A stretch of DNA of 64,000 bases from contig CBDCVY010000013.1 in assembly GCA_965223245.1 (NCBI GenBank), positions 310,001 through 374,000 of the forward strand, in the 5' to 3' direction. The DNA is from CBDCVY01 sp965223245. GTDB lineage: Bacteria; Nitrospinota; Nitrospinia; Nitrospinales; Nitrospinaceae. Below are positions 51,588-60,051 of this stretch, in pieces. Position numbers and translations under genes: made by a program. The notes under the pieces were generated by a model. The model was not told the DNA's origin. It made no database searches and worked only from the letters and a program-made list of their open reading frames with translations. Numbering within the stretch: the first letter of the stretch is position 1; each line of letters starts with the position of its first letter.

Positions 51588-52730
51588 CTAATTCAAATTT
51601 TTCTTCTTTTTATTTTTGAAGTAGTCACTAAACAAAGGGAAGCTTTCTCTCCAGGTAAAATTCAAAGCATAAATTTGTACAAACTCGCCAACAATAAATT
51701 GACCCCTAAAATCAAATGTAAGAGAGACTCCTTCCGCGAGCTCCCATGTTTTGACTATTCCAGCTTCTTCAAAATGATTGGACTTGTAAAACGGGTCCCC
51801 TTTAGCTAAAGGAATGCCAGGCATAGTGATGTCTCCGCGAGGAGAATTAAAGGTTTGACTACCTCCTTGCCACATTAAAAAATAGAAATAAGTATCCCAG
51901 AGAGTTGCAAAAAAACGTGCTGAAATTCCTTCGTCATCAACCTGCGGTAAAGCCGGTGGGTCATCGCTGTTGTAAAGGTAATGAACTGTGAACCCAATTT
52001 CATCAAGGAGACCAGTTCCACCTACGTTATAAGGCCGAAAGGTATAACCTGTTCCTGCACCTAAGCTCAGGTTATTAAACACACCGGGTCCAGCATTTTT
52101 TTGTCCTCCAAGATGGACCCAATATAGCTGTCCCTCAAGCATAAAACCTTTAAATTTTAATCGTGTCACATCACCGACGGAGAACTTTTCTCTGCGGCCG
52201 GGTGTTTCTCTCTCTTCCCAACTGATCCAAAGATCTTGAAGTATGTGTTTTGTATTTCCCTTAATTTGGAAACCTTGTTCAATGGGTTCTAAATAGCGTA
52301 GGTTGTCATTAAAAAAAGCATCATGTAATGGATGATTCCGGTCTATGGTTCCTCCAGTAATTAACCAACCCGGGAAGAATGCATAATGAATTGAAATAAT
52401 GGGATCGACTGAATCAATACGGTCGTCATCTCCAAATGGATTATCGAAAAGAGCTCCAACCTCTACCCGTAAACCTTTTTTAAAACTGTAGCGGAGATAA
52501 ATTTTGGCGAGGTTGCCTGTAATTGTGAACCCATCATTAATGACGTCTATTTTAGTGTGCTCTTGATTATAAAAAAAGGTCTGGTTGTCTACAATCAAGT
52601 TTAAGGGAGAGTCAGCGGATACTGTTGGAACACAATAAAAAAATGAAATGGCTCCGAATATTATTAAGCTCGAAAAAACTTTTTGAAAGTGCGAACTGAT
52701 TTGAGATTTTGAAAAGAAAATGATTTCCAA
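51588..52730 (-). CDS. Probable outer-membrane beta-barrel protein
   Basis: A 380-residue precursor with a long N-terminal signal (FSSLIIFGAISFFYCVPTVSA). The mature part is rich in alternating aromatic and polar strands (IYLRYSFKKGLRVEVGALF, TGYTFRPYN, FYFLMWQGGS), the style of a small outer-membrane barrel. The C-terminus does not end in the classic aromatic residue but in a Lys-rich tail. No family is recognised, so porin-like is a structural guess. Upstream is a 322-base gap leading to the groEL terminator. Confidence 0.6.
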   Translation of the reverse strand: MEIIFFSKSQISSHFQKVFSSLIIFGAISFFYCVPTVSADSPLNLIVDNQTFFYNQEHTKIDVINDGFTITGNLAKIYLRYSFKKGLRVEVGALFDNPFGDDDRIDSVDPIISIHYAFFPGWLITGGTIDRNHPLHDAFFNDNLRYLEPIEQGFQIKGNTKHILQDLWISWEERETPGRREKFSVGDVTRLKFKGFMLEGQLYWVHLGGQKNAGPGVFNNLSLGAGTGYTFRPYNVGGTGLLDEIGFTVHYLYNSDDPPALPQVDDEGISARFFATLWDTYFYFLMWQGGSQTFNSPRGDITMPGIPLAKGDPFYKSNHFEEAGIVKTWELAEGVSLTFDFRGQFIVGEFVQIYALNFTWRESFPLFSDYFKNKKKKNLN

Positions 52731-53052
52731 AAGATTTATTTAGTTAGCAAATGTAATTGGTAGGGTCAAAATATAGGAGTATTGCAACTTCTTAGACCTA
52801 ATTCCAATATAATGGAGGATAATGATTGAAGCAAATGACTTTCTTTAAAAAAGCCCCTCTCCAGCGCGGTCAACAAATATTTCCCCAAAAATCAGGGTGT
52901 TTATAAATGATTGATTTTAAAGATATTGTAGGCAGTTTTGTGATAAAGTCAATTGTTTTTTTGAATTAATTGGAAGAATTTTTATGACGGGATCAAAAGG
53001 CAAAAAAACCCGGCCCCAAAGGACCGGGTTTGATATATGGGAAGGGGTGAAC
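52731..53052. other. Intergenic region between barrel gene and groEL
   Basis: This gap carries the upstream region of the barrel gene at its left and the groEL terminator at 53002-53031 at its right. I see no gene and no clear promoter boxes; an A/T-rich stretch near 52890-52980 has no coding potential. Confidence 0.4.
53002..53031 (-). terminator. Intrinsic terminator of groES-groEL
   Basis: A G/C-rich stem with arms around 53006-53013 (AAACCCGG) and 53024-53031 (CCGGGTTT). Read on the minus strand it is followed by seven T. It lies about 20 bases after the groEL stop. Confidence 0.88.
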
Positions 53053-54717
53053 TTACATCATTCCGCCCATTCCACCCATACCGCCCATACCTCCCATTCC
53101 ACCCATACCTCCAGCGGCTGGGCCATGAGAATGTTCTTCTTTCTCTTCCGGTAAATCACTAATTAGAGCTTCTGTTGTGAGAAGCAAACCGGAAATACTT
53201 GAAGCATTTTGTAAGGCAGTACGAGTCACCTTGGCAGGGTCAATAATTCCTTCTTTAATCATATCGACATAATCACCAGTGCGAGCGTCATATCCCTGAT
53301 TACCTTTAAGAGCTTTAACTTTTTCAACAATTACAGTTCCTTCTTCACCAGCATTGGCAGCGATTTGGCGAATAGGCTCTTCTAAAGCACGTCGAATAAT
53401 TTTCACACCTAAAAGAAAGTCGTGATTTCCATCCACTTTATCTAAAGCTTTTAAACATCGGAGGAAAGCCACTCCGCCCCCTGGAACAATACCCTCTTCA
53501 ACTGCTGCTCGAGTTGCATGAAGAGCATCTTCCACGCGAGCTTTCTTTTCTTTCATTTCGGTTTCAGTTGCAGCACCCACTTTAATGATGGCTACGCCGC
53601 CCACCAATTTTGCCAATCGTTCTTGAAGTTTTTCGCGATCATAATCGGAAGTGGTTTCATCAATCTGGTTACGAATTTGCTTTACGCGACCTTGGATTTC
53701 GGATGCTTTTCCTTTTCCATCAACAATCACCGTATTTTCTTTATCGATGGTAATGCGTTTGGCACGGCCTAAGTCATTCAGGTCGACATTTTCCAACTTT
53801 ACGCCAATATCTTCTGTAATAACCTGCCCGCCTGTCAAAATAGCGATGTCATTCAGCATATCTTTTCGGCGATCCCCAAAACCTGGTGCTTTAACTGCAG
53901 CAACATTTAGGGTGCCACGCAATTTATTAACCACTAAAGTTGCTAAGGCTTCACCTTCGATATCTTCAGCTACTAACAATAGAGGTTTGCCGGATTTTGC
54001 CACTTTTTCTAATACAGGAAGCAAATCTTTCATGTTGGAGATTTTTTTCTCGTTTAACAAAATGTAAGCGTCCTCTAATACAACTTCCATGCGTTCGGTA
54101 TCCGTTACAAAATAAGGGGAGAGATATCCTCTATCGAATTGCATACCTTCAACGATTTCCAAAGCAGTCTCCATGCTTTTCGCTTCCTCAACGGTGATAA
54201 CTCCGTCTTTTCCGACTTTATCCATTGCTTCAGAGATAATGTCTCCAATAGCATTGTCATGGTTTGCAGAAATAGTTCCAACTTGTGCAATTTCTTTTTT
54301 ATCTTTAGTGGGTTTAGCTAAATTTTGAACTGCAGGAATAATTGCATTAACGGCTTCTTCAATACCCCGTTTAATATCCATTGGGTTTGCGCCAGCGGTA
54401 ACATTTTTCATTCCTTCTCGGAAAATTGCTTGTGCCAAAACGGTTGCCGTAGTCGTACCGTCACCTGCATTATCACTGGTTTTGCTGGCAACTTCATTTA
54501 CCATTTGCGCGCCCATATTTTCAAAAGCATCCTGTAGTTCGATTTCTTTCGCAACGGTCACGCCGTCTTTAGTGATTACAGGGGAACCAAATTTCTTATC
54601 GATGACCACATTTCGCCCCTTAGGACCTAAGGTCAGTTTTACTGTATCCGCTAATTGGTTTACACCAGAGAGAATCTTATGTCTTGCTGCTTCATCATAA
54701 ACAATTTGCTTTGCCAT
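53053..54717 (-). CDS. groEL: Chaperonin GroEL
   Basis: The 60-kDa ring chaperonin. The 554-residue protein starts AKQIVYDEAARHKILSGVNQ, has the ATP-binding GPKGRNVVIDK and GDGTTTATVLAQAI, and ends in the flexible GGMGGMGGMGG tail. Length is slightly above the usual 548. AGGAG stands nine bases before the ATG. It is the second gene of the groES-groEL operon and ends in a strong terminator. Confidence 0.98.
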   Translation of the reverse strand: MAKQIVYDEAARHKILSGVNQLADTVKLTLGPKGRNVVIDKKFGSPVITKDGVTVAKEIELQDAFENMGAQMVNEVASKTSDNAGDGTTTATVLAQAIFREGMKNVTAGANPMDIKRGIEEAVNAIIPAVQNLAKPTKDKKEIAQVGTISANHDNAIGDIISEAMDKVGKDGVITVEEAKSMETALEIVEGMQFDRGYLSPYFVTDTERMEVVLEDAYILLNEKKISNMKDLLPVLEKVAKSGKPLLLVAEDIEGEALATLVVNKLRGTLNVAAVKAPGFGDRRKDMLNDIAILTGGQVITEDIGVKLENVDLNDLGRAKRITIDKENTVIVDGKGKASEIQGRVKQIRNQIDETTSDYDREKLQERLAKLVGGVAIIKVGAATETEMKEKKARVEDALHATRAAVEEGIVPGGGVAFLRCLKALDKVDGNHDFLLGVKIIRRALEEPIRQIAANAGEEGTVIVEKVKALKGNQGYDARTGDYVDMIKEGIIDPAKVTRTALQNASSISGLLLTTEALISDLPEEKEEHSHGPAAGGMGGMGGMGGMGGMGGMM

Positions 54718-54762
54718 TTATATTCACTCCTAATTAAAGATTAAGTTTATTTGAAAATTCTT

Positions 54763-55050
54763 TTATTCAACGATTCCTAAAATGTCGTCTTCTCGCATCA
54801 AAAGATAATCTTCTCCTTCGATTTTGATTTCAGTTCCGCCATATTTACTGTAAAGAACTTTATCTCCAACTTTGACGTCGGGTTTAACGCGTTTGCCGTC
54901 ATCACCCACTTTTCCTTGGCCTACAGCTTTCACGCGGCCTTCAATAGGTTTTTCTTTGGCGGAATCAGGAATAATAATGCCTCCCTTGCGGACTTCTTTT
55001 TCCCGAATAGGTTGAACCAAAATACGATCTTGCAAAGGACGAATATTCAT
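54763..55050 (-). CDS. groES: Co-chaperonin GroES
   Basis: The lid of the chaperonin. The 95-residue protein starts NIRPLQDRILVQP and has the mobile-loop region with KGGIIIPDSAKEKP, and later GDKVLYSKYGGTEIK, all standard. GAGGAGA is placed before the ATG. It heads the operon with groEL and lies downstream of a CIRCE operator. Confidence 0.98.
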   Translation of the reverse strand: MNIRPLQDRILVQPIREKEVRKGGIIIPDSAKEKPIEGRVKAVGQGKVGDDGKRVKPDVKVGDKVLYSKYGGTEIKIEGEDYLLMREDDILGIVE

Positions 55051-55173
55051 AGCTTCTCCTCAAAAAATTGGTTTTTTGTTAATATTTATAAAAATAACCA
55101 CAATTGGGTTTGGAAATTATTGAAAAACTCCAAAAATACGGAATAATGGGTTTTGTAAAAGAGAAAACGCTTT

Positions 55174-55231
55174 TTAGCACTCAGGAAACACGAGTGCTAA
55201 GTATATATAAGACTCATTTTCTAAATGGCAA
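55174..55231 (-). promoter_or_regulatory. CIRCE operator and promoter of groES-groEL
   Basis: TTAGCACTC (55174-55182), a nine-base spacer and GAGTGCTAA (55192-55200) make a perfect CIRCE element, the binding site of the repressor HrcA. Read on the minus strand, TTGCCA (55226-55231) and TATATA near 55204-55209 with about 16 bases between form the promoter just upstream. The hrcA gene itself is not in the window. Confidence 0.92.
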
Positions 55232-55276
55232 GGTTCAGACACAAAAAAATTAAAAAAAAGTGAAAAAAATTAACTT

Positions 55277-55675
55277 ATGAAAAAACAATTCTCTAGAAAG
55301 CTTGATGTTTTCCAAAATCCAAATCCTGAAAGGGATTATGAAATCCATATGGAATGTCCCGAGTTCACATGTTTATGTCCGAAAACGGGACAGCCCGATT
55401 TTGCAAACATCGACATTTTTTATATTCCGGATAAACTCTGTGTGGAATTGAAATCCTTAAAGCTTTATTTATGGGCATTTCGAAATGAAGGGGCTTTCCA
55501 TGAAGCGGTAACCAATCAAATTTTGAATGATTTGGTGAAAGTAAGTCGTCCGAGGTGGATGAAGGTGGTGGGAGAGTTCTTTGTCCGGGGTGGAATTCAA
55601 ACCACTATTACAGTTGAGCATGTTGGGAAAAAACGTCGGACTTCTACTAAAGCAAAGGGTAAAAAGAAGGAGTGA
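55277..55675 (+). CDS. queF: NADPH-dependent preQ0 reductase
   Basis: It reduces the nitrile preQ0 to preQ1 in queuosine synthesis. The 132-residue protein matches the short, unimodular type of QueF: catalytic Cys34 in FTCLCPKTGQPDFAN, the acid Asp41, the NADPH-side ELKSLK motif (57-62) and FHEAVTN. No other queuosine gene is near. It starts a compact plus-strand run with YkgJ, DUF1566 and HNH genes. Confidence 0.93.
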   Translation: MKKQFSRKLDVFQNPNPERDYEIHMECPEFTCLCPKTGQPDFANIDIFYIPDKLCVELKSLKLYLWAFRNEGAFHEAVTNQILNDLVKVSRPRWMKVVGEFFVRGGIQTTITVEHVGKKRRTSTKAKGKKKE

Positions 55676-55679
55676 GATA

Positions 55680-56060
55680 ATGCTAATTCGGGAAGGGGAA
55701 TGTCGTCAATGTGGAGAATGCTGTCAATCCGTAAATATTACAGTCGTAAGAGACGTCACTTTGCGCCAACATGGAAGTCTGGAAGAATTAGAGCGATATA
55801 TGAGTTTTAGAGGAATTCGGGTAGTGGGAGAAGATAAAGAAAAAAACATGCTATTTTATACCTTGGACATATCCTGCAACCAATTGACTAAAGATAACAC
55901 TTGCAAGGTTCATGACTCTCCTGAAAAGCCCTTACTGTGCTTAAAATACCCAGAGGAGCCCGATGATATTGAGAAATGCGGGTATCACTTCGTAGAAAAA
56001 AACAATTTTGACTATATTTCAAACGAAAAAGAAGCATTGAATACAAATCGAAAATTATGA
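55680..56060 (+). CDS. YkgJ-family cysteine cluster protein
   Basis: A 126-residue protein with the cysteine cluster CRQCGECC (about 8-15) near the N-terminus and later cysteines in LDISCNQL, NTCKVH, LLCLKYP and IEKCGYH, the layout of the YkgJ/UPF0153 family thought to bind zinc or an iron-sulfur cluster. I start at ATG 55680, four bases after the queF stop. Its stop overlaps the next ATG by four bases, so it is coupled to both neighbours. Function unknown. Confidence 0.83.
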   Translation: MLIREGECRQCGECCQSVNITVVRDVTLRQHGSLEELERYMSFRGIRVVGEDKEKNMLFYTLDISCNQLTKDNTCKVHDSPEKPLLCLKYPEEPDDIEKCGYHFVEKNNFDYISNEKEALNTNRKL

Positions 56061-56539
56061 ATACTTTATCAAATGATAATAGGTTTTGTGATAATAACGA
56101 TGGGACCATTTTGGATGGATCAACTGGTTTGATGTGGCAGGAAAGTTATGCCTATTCTGAGACAGGTAATTACGTGAATTGGTATGAAGCTAATGAATAC
56201 ATTGAACGGGTTAATAGTAGGAGTTTAGGAGGTTTTCAAGATTGGCGACTCCCCGACAAAGTGGAATTGCAAAGCTTGTATGAATTGAGTCGGCCCTTTG
56301 AATCCCGTGGAAAAACTTTTATTTTGCATATTGACCCTATATTTGAATTTGGTTATGGAAGCTGTTTTTGGACTTGGAAAAGTCGATGGTCCGGGGCACA
56401 GGGTTTTTTATTTGATATTGGAGAGCGTGTTTGGTTTCCTAAAGCTAGCCCTTCGGCTACTGTAAGGGCGGTGCGTCAGAATATGAACCCGTTTAAACTT
56501 TTAGGTTTTTATGAAGAAAAGAAAATCAAAATCGGGTAA
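56057..56539 (+). CDS. DUF1566 (Lcl-like) domain protein
   Basis: A 160-residue protein that is nearly all DUF1566 domain, with the signature GTILDGSTGLMWQE (about 15-28), LGGFQDWRLPDKVELQSLYE and the closing ATVRAVRQ. The Legionella adhesin Lcl carries the same domain. No signal peptide is present here, so it is odd for an adhesin. It overlaps the YkgJ gene by four bases and the next gene by 29. Confidence 0.82.
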   Translation: MNTLSNDNRFCDNNDGTILDGSTGLMWQESYAYSETGNYVNWYEANEYIERVNSRSLGGFQDWRLPDKVELQSLYELSRPFESRGKTFILHIDPIFEFGYGSCFWTWKSRWSGAQGFLFDIGERVWFPKASPSATVRAVRQNMNPFKLLGFYEEKKIKIG

Positions 56540-56834
56540 CCTTTCAACAGATGTTACATCCGTGGATCCTAAGTTAATCCAGCGTGAAAAAAATAAAGCG
56601 CGGGAATTGCGAAAAACTCAATGGTGGCAGAGCAAATTGCAAGCAGGTATTTGTCATTATTGCAGTGAAGGATTTGGAGCGGCAGAGTTAACGATGGATC
56701 ACGTAATTCCTGTTTCCCGAGGAGGGAAAAGTACCAAGGGTAATGTGGTTGCCGCCTGTAAAGGTTGTAACAATAAAAAGAAATATCTTACTCCTGTAGA
56801 TATGATTTTACAAAGCCAACCAATTTCAAAGTAA
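56511..56834 (+). CDS. HNH endonuclease-domain protein
   Basis: A 107-residue protein with a basic N-terminus and a compact HNH fold: CHYC (about 49-52), the core TMDHVIPVSRGGKSTKGN, and CKGCNNKK. The two CxxC pairs bind structural zinc and His in MDHVIP is catalytic. It overlaps the DUF1566 gene by 29 bases. No restriction or phage genes are near; a solitary HNH next to queF and YkgJ suggests a role unlike classical restriction, but this is inference. Confidence 0.87.
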   Translation: MKKRKSKSGNLSTDVTSVDPKLIQREKNKARELRKTQWWQSKLQAGICHYCSEGFGAAELTMDHVIPVSRGGKSTKGNVVAACKGCNNKKKYLTPVDMILQSQPISK

Positions 56835-56859
56835 TGACGTTCAAGTAGGAGGGGTATTA

Positions 56860-56949
56860 ATGGATAGTGACAAAATGCTGAAGATAATGGGTTGGGTGGT
56901 TGGGCTCAGCGTTTTCTTTGGAGTGATACTTTTCTTGTTTAAGACTTAG
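56860..56949 (+). CDS. 29-residue single-helix membrane peptide
   Basis: A short frame, MDSDKMLKIMGWVVGLSVFF and nine more residues, with one membrane helix from about 10 to 27 and a lysine at the end. AGGAGGGG is placed ideally before the ATG, 26 bases after the HNH gene. The hydrophobic core and strong ribosome site make it a credible small protein of the kind that binds a membrane complex. Family unknown. Confidence 0.55.
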   Translation: MDSDKMLKIMGWVVGLSVFFGVILFLFKT

Positions 56950-56977
56950 TAGAACTTTTAAAATAATCAGTTTGGTT

Positions 56978-57628
56978 TTAAGAGGGAATGTCCATACTGC
57001 TTGGAGGAGCTTGATTTCGGGGTTGATCCTTAGCAGCTAACGCTTCATAACGTGGATCCAATTTATTTTGTTCTTCCACCAAGGTTTGGCATATTCGGGT
57101 TTCACATATAAGAACAAGATGAATTCCTAAAGTAGTTTTAACAGGCTCAGAAACGACAAACTTTTGCCCTTTCATGATTTCATCCCTTAAATCTTCAGTG
57201 AGAAGATCGTCTTTTTCGGGAGTTTTGGCATGAATCCAGTCTAAATCTCCACCCACCATACGAGAAGGACATGTACTATATTTTTTGGCCAAGCGACCAA
57301 AGAATTTTTCAATTTTTTCATAATCGATAAATTCTTTATCTGGGTCGTTGGAAGGTTCAGCTGCTAATTCTTTTTGATAATCTACGATAGTTTGCCGAAT
57401 TAATTTGGCCGGTTCGATACTTGAAAGGCGAATGTGTCTTACTCTGTGCTCTAAAGGTTTATCCGTTTTTATTTTAGCTTTTTTGGGTTTAAAAATTTTA
57501 CGTGGCTTAATCTTGGGCTTTTTGTGTGTTTCGGCCGAAGATTTATTTTCAACCTTGGGTTCCTTAGCGGTCTTGTCCCGCTCATAAATCGTTTTTTCAG
57601 CTTCCTTGGGAAACTGTTCATCAGACAT
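56978..57628 (-). CDS. Parvulin-type peptidyl-prolyl isomerase-like protein without signal peptide
   Basis: A 216-residue protein. Residues about 15-62 are a Lys/Pro-rich basic tract (KKPKIKPRKIFKPKKAKIK). The C-terminal half is a PpiC/parvulin fold: HRVRHIRLSS, FFGRLAKKYSTCPSRMVGGDL, IMKGQKFVVSEPVKTTLGIH. It has no signal peptide, unlike most bacterial parvulins such as SurA or PrsA, so it probably works in the cytoplasm. I use ATG 57628; a TTG four codons earlier is possible. Confidence 0.75.
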   Translation of the reverse strand: MSDEQFPKEAEKTIYERDKTAKEPKVENKSSAETHKKPKIKPRKIFKPKKAKIKTDKPLEHRVRHIRLSSIEPAKLIRQTIVDYQKELAAEPSNDPDKEFIDYEKIEKFFGRLAKKYSTCPSRMVGGDLDWIHAKTPEKDDLLTEDLRDEIMKGQKFVVSEPVKTTLGIHLVLICETRICQTLVEEQNKLDPRYEALAAKDQPRNQAPPSSMDIPS

Positions 57629-57698
57629 AATTAATTCCAATTAAAAGATGATCTATACGAAAAACTTATCATATTCATTTATGAAAAACTAGGAGTTA

Positions 57699-57983
57699 CT
57701 AACACTGATTTTGCTTGGAATGAGTAATTAAAGCTTTTTTAGCCCCTAGATGGCCCTGTTGAGAAGCTTTACACCACCATTTTATGGCCTCTTGGGTATC
57801 AAAAAAACCATTTTCTCCACAACAATAAGCATTTCCAAGATGAAATTGAGCTACAGGATCCCCATTTTTTGCTTTTTCTTCCCAACGAAGACGTTCATCC
57901 TGCGCATGGGACATTTTGGTATCATAAACTTTTGCGCAGGAAGCGAGCATCAAGCAAATAATAAAAGTAATCGGTATCTTCAT
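57699..57983 (-). CDS. Small Sel1-repeat lipoprotein
   Basis: A 94-residue precursor with a lipoprotein signal and lipobox LASC (Cys16). The mature part is two Sel1-like repeats (NGDPVAQFHLGNAYCCG, then AIKWWCKASQQGHLGAKKAL), helical hairpins that bind proteins. Such short Sel1 lipoproteins are common near two-component and secretion genes. It is divergent from the response regulator gene by 38 bases, so the two promoters overlap. Confidence 0.82.
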   Translation of the reverse strand: MKIPITFIICLMLASCAKVYDTKMSHAQDERLRWEEKAKNGDPVAQFHLGNAYCCGENGFFDTQEAIKWWCKASQQGHLGAKKALITHSKQNQC

Positions 57984-58021
57984 TCGTTATTCATAGATCG
58001 ACAATTATAATCTTTAGTGAA

Positions 58022-58684
58022 ATGAAAATATTAATTATAGAAGACGATTTTCATATTTCCAGGCAATTATCCGAACATCTCAAAAATTGTGGTTTTGTGA
58101 CTCAGGTTGCTTCGGATGGTGAGGAAGGACATTATTTGGGAGAAGTTGAGGATTATGATGTCGTGCTTCTAGATTTAGGCCTTCCGCAATTAGATGGAAT
58201 TACGTTGTTAGAACGCTGGCGGCAAGCCGGAAAAACATTTCCCGTGATCATTCTTTCAGCGCGAACAAATAAAATGGAAACGATCCGTGGATTAGAGGCC
58301 GGGGCAGACGATTATGTTTATAAGCCTTTTGATTTGGATGAAGTTGTAGCACGTATTCGCGCAAATATTAGAAGGTACAAGGGGAAAGCGAACAAATTGT
58401 TTCAATACAAAAATGTTGCTGTGGACATGAATACTCGACGGGTATTATTAAATGGAGCACATTTAAAATTAACCCGCTTAGAATATTTGATTGTTCAATA
58501 TTTATTTCTTCATCAGGGAACTCTGGTTAGTGTTGCTGACCTTGGCGATCATGTTTATGAGAACTTTGATCACGACTCCAGTATCCTGGCACGGCATATC
58601 GCAAACATCCGAAAAAAAATAGGTAGTGACATAATCCTCACCGAAAGTAATCGTGGTTACTATGTTCCAGAAGATAATTCATAG
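58022..58684 (+). CDS. OmpR-family response regulator, PhoP/QseB-like
   Basis: A 220-residue regulator. The receiver has the acidic pair Asp8-Asp9, phosphoacceptor Asp51 in LLDLGLPQLDG and the Lys in YKPFDLDE. The C-terminal winged helix (from about 125) shows KLTRLEYLIVQYLFLHQG and DSSILARHIANIRKKIG, the OmpR/PhoB type. Its end overlaps the histidine kinase gene by 32 bases. Its own target site is probably the tandem repeat at 59977-59998. Confidence 0.93.
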   Translation: MKILIIEDDFHISRQLSEHLKNCGFVTQVASDGEEGHYLGEVEDYDVVLLDLGLPQLDGITLLERWRQAGKTFPVIILSARTNKMETIRGLEAGADDYVYKPFDLDEVVARIRANIRRYKGKANKLFQYKNVAVDMNTRRVLLNGAHLKLTRLEYLIVQYLFLHQGTLVSVADLGDHVYENFDHDSSILARHIANIRKKIGSDIILTESNRGYYVPEDNS

Positions 58685-59948
58685 CTTAACAGCGCGCGTA
58701 ATTTTTCTAAGCGCGATAGGAGGATTCATTTTATTAGCTGCAATTGGCTTTGTATCTGTTTGGTTATTTGAAAAATCTTTAGAGGATCAATTGGACAATC
58801 ATATTATGGCTTACGTTGATGTATTGGCCGGATCAATTCGAATCGAAAATGGCAAAGTTGTTGTAGATAAAAACGCTTCAATTTTACAATCTATTCCTCG
58901 TCATTGGCAGGTGGATGCTGAGGAAAATCATGTGGCGAAATCAAATCTTCTTAAAAGTTGGATCCCAATTACAAGACCCTTTAGTGTAAAGCCTCGTCGT
59001 TTTCAGGTATCTCAAGAATCAGGCCCCGAATTAATTGTCATTCAACGTGGGTTTGTTTTTCCCGGAAAACATTGGGTAATTATTACCTTTGGCTTAGAAG
59101 AGCAAGTGGCTCTGGCTTACAAAACCGATTTGAAGAAACAATTTAATGCACCTTTATATAAGGCATTGGCCTTAGTAGCTTTTTTACTTATTCTAATAGT
59201 TTTAGCTCAAGTGGTATTAATCAATCGTCCTTTGAAGCGTATTAAATTTGCCTTAAGTCAAGTTCGCTCTGGCGAAAAGGAGAGAGTTGAAGGTGAATTC
59301 CCCGGGGAAATCCAAATGCTTTCTGACGAGTTGAATAATTTGCTGGATTATACTTCCAAGGTGATTGATCGGCACCGAACGCTATCAAACAATCTGGCTC
59401 ATGCAATTAAAACTCCTTTGACGGTTATTCGAAACGAAACTAGCTCTTCTAATATACATAATCAAATTGATTCTGTATTACAGGTGATTGATAGGAATTT
59501 GGCTAGAGTGCAAGCAGCAGGCAAATCAAAATCCTTAAATCCTCAATCAAAGATATATCCTATTCTTGAACGAATCGTAGGGAGTTTTGAAAAAGTGTAT
59601 CAAAAAAAAATTGAAGTGAATTGTTCAGAATCAAACACAATAAACTTTGAAGAAATTGATCTCTATGAAATTTTGGGAAATCTCATAGAAAATGCCTGTA
59701 AATATGGAAACTCAAATGTATTCGTCACAGTTGAAGACAATTTGATAGTAGTTGAGGACGATGGGGCTGGAATTCCCTCTTCTGAAAGAGAATCAGTATT
59801 GAATCGTGGTATTAGATTGGATCAAACCAAACCGGGAGTTGGAATTGGTCTATCTGTTGTGAAGGAAATATTAAATATATATGGTGCAGAAATTAAACTT
59901 GAAGATTCAGACTTAGGAGGAATCAAGGTGACGGTTTGTTGTAGATAG
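58653..59948 (+). CDS. Sensor histidine kinase, PhoQ-like
   Basis: A 431-residue kinase with two membrane helices (about 16-38 and 171-190) and a periplasmic loop of about 130 residues that would sense the signal. After a HAMP-like segment, the HisKA helix is SNNLAHAIKTPLTVIRN with phosphoacceptor His250, and the ATPase domain has N-box NLIENACKYG, G1 DDGAGIP and G2 GVGIGLSVV. The GTG at 58653 or ATG at 58662 both fit. It is coupled to the response regulator by overlap. Confidence 0.93.
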   Translation: MVTMFQKIIHSLTARVIFLSAIGGFILLAAIGFVSVWLFEKSLEDQLDNHIMAYVDVLAGSIRIENGKVVVDKNASILQSIPRHWQVDAEENHVAKSNLLKSWIPITRPFSVKPRRFQVSQESGPELIVIQRGFVFPGKHWVIITFGLEEQVALAYKTDLKKQFNAPLYKALALVAFLLILIVLAQVVLINRPLKRIKFALSQVRSGEKERVEGEFPGEIQMLSDELNNLLDYTSKVIDRHRTLSNNLAHAIKTPLTVIRNETSSSNIHNQIDSVLQVIDRNLARVQAAGKSKSLNPQSKIYPILERIVGSFEKVYQKKIEVNCSESNTINFEEIDLYEILGNLIENACKYGNSNVFVTVEDNLIVVEDDGAGIPSSERESVLNRGIRLDQTKPGVGIGLSVVKEILNIYGAEIKLEDSDLGGIKVTVCCR

Positions 59949-59963
59949 ATAGGTTTTTTTGAA

Positions 59964-59998
59964 TTTTCATTGAATTTTTTCTTCAAGTTTTCTTCAAG
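59964..59998 (+). promoter_or_regulatory. Tandem 11-bp direct repeats, likely response-regulator operator
   Basis: TTTTCTTCAAG occurs twice in perfect tandem (59977-59987 and 59988-59998), with a weaker copy, TTTTCATTGAA, at 59964-59974. One helical turn between units is what OmpR-family dimers need. They lie just after the kinase gene and ahead of the lipoprotein gene, with TAAAAT at 60001-60006 or GATAAT at 60024-60029 as candidate -10 boxes. Confidence 0.6.
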
Positions 59999-60051
59999 GC
60001 TAAAATGTTAGTCTCGAATTTAGGATAATTATTTTAGAGGAGAGATTAATA

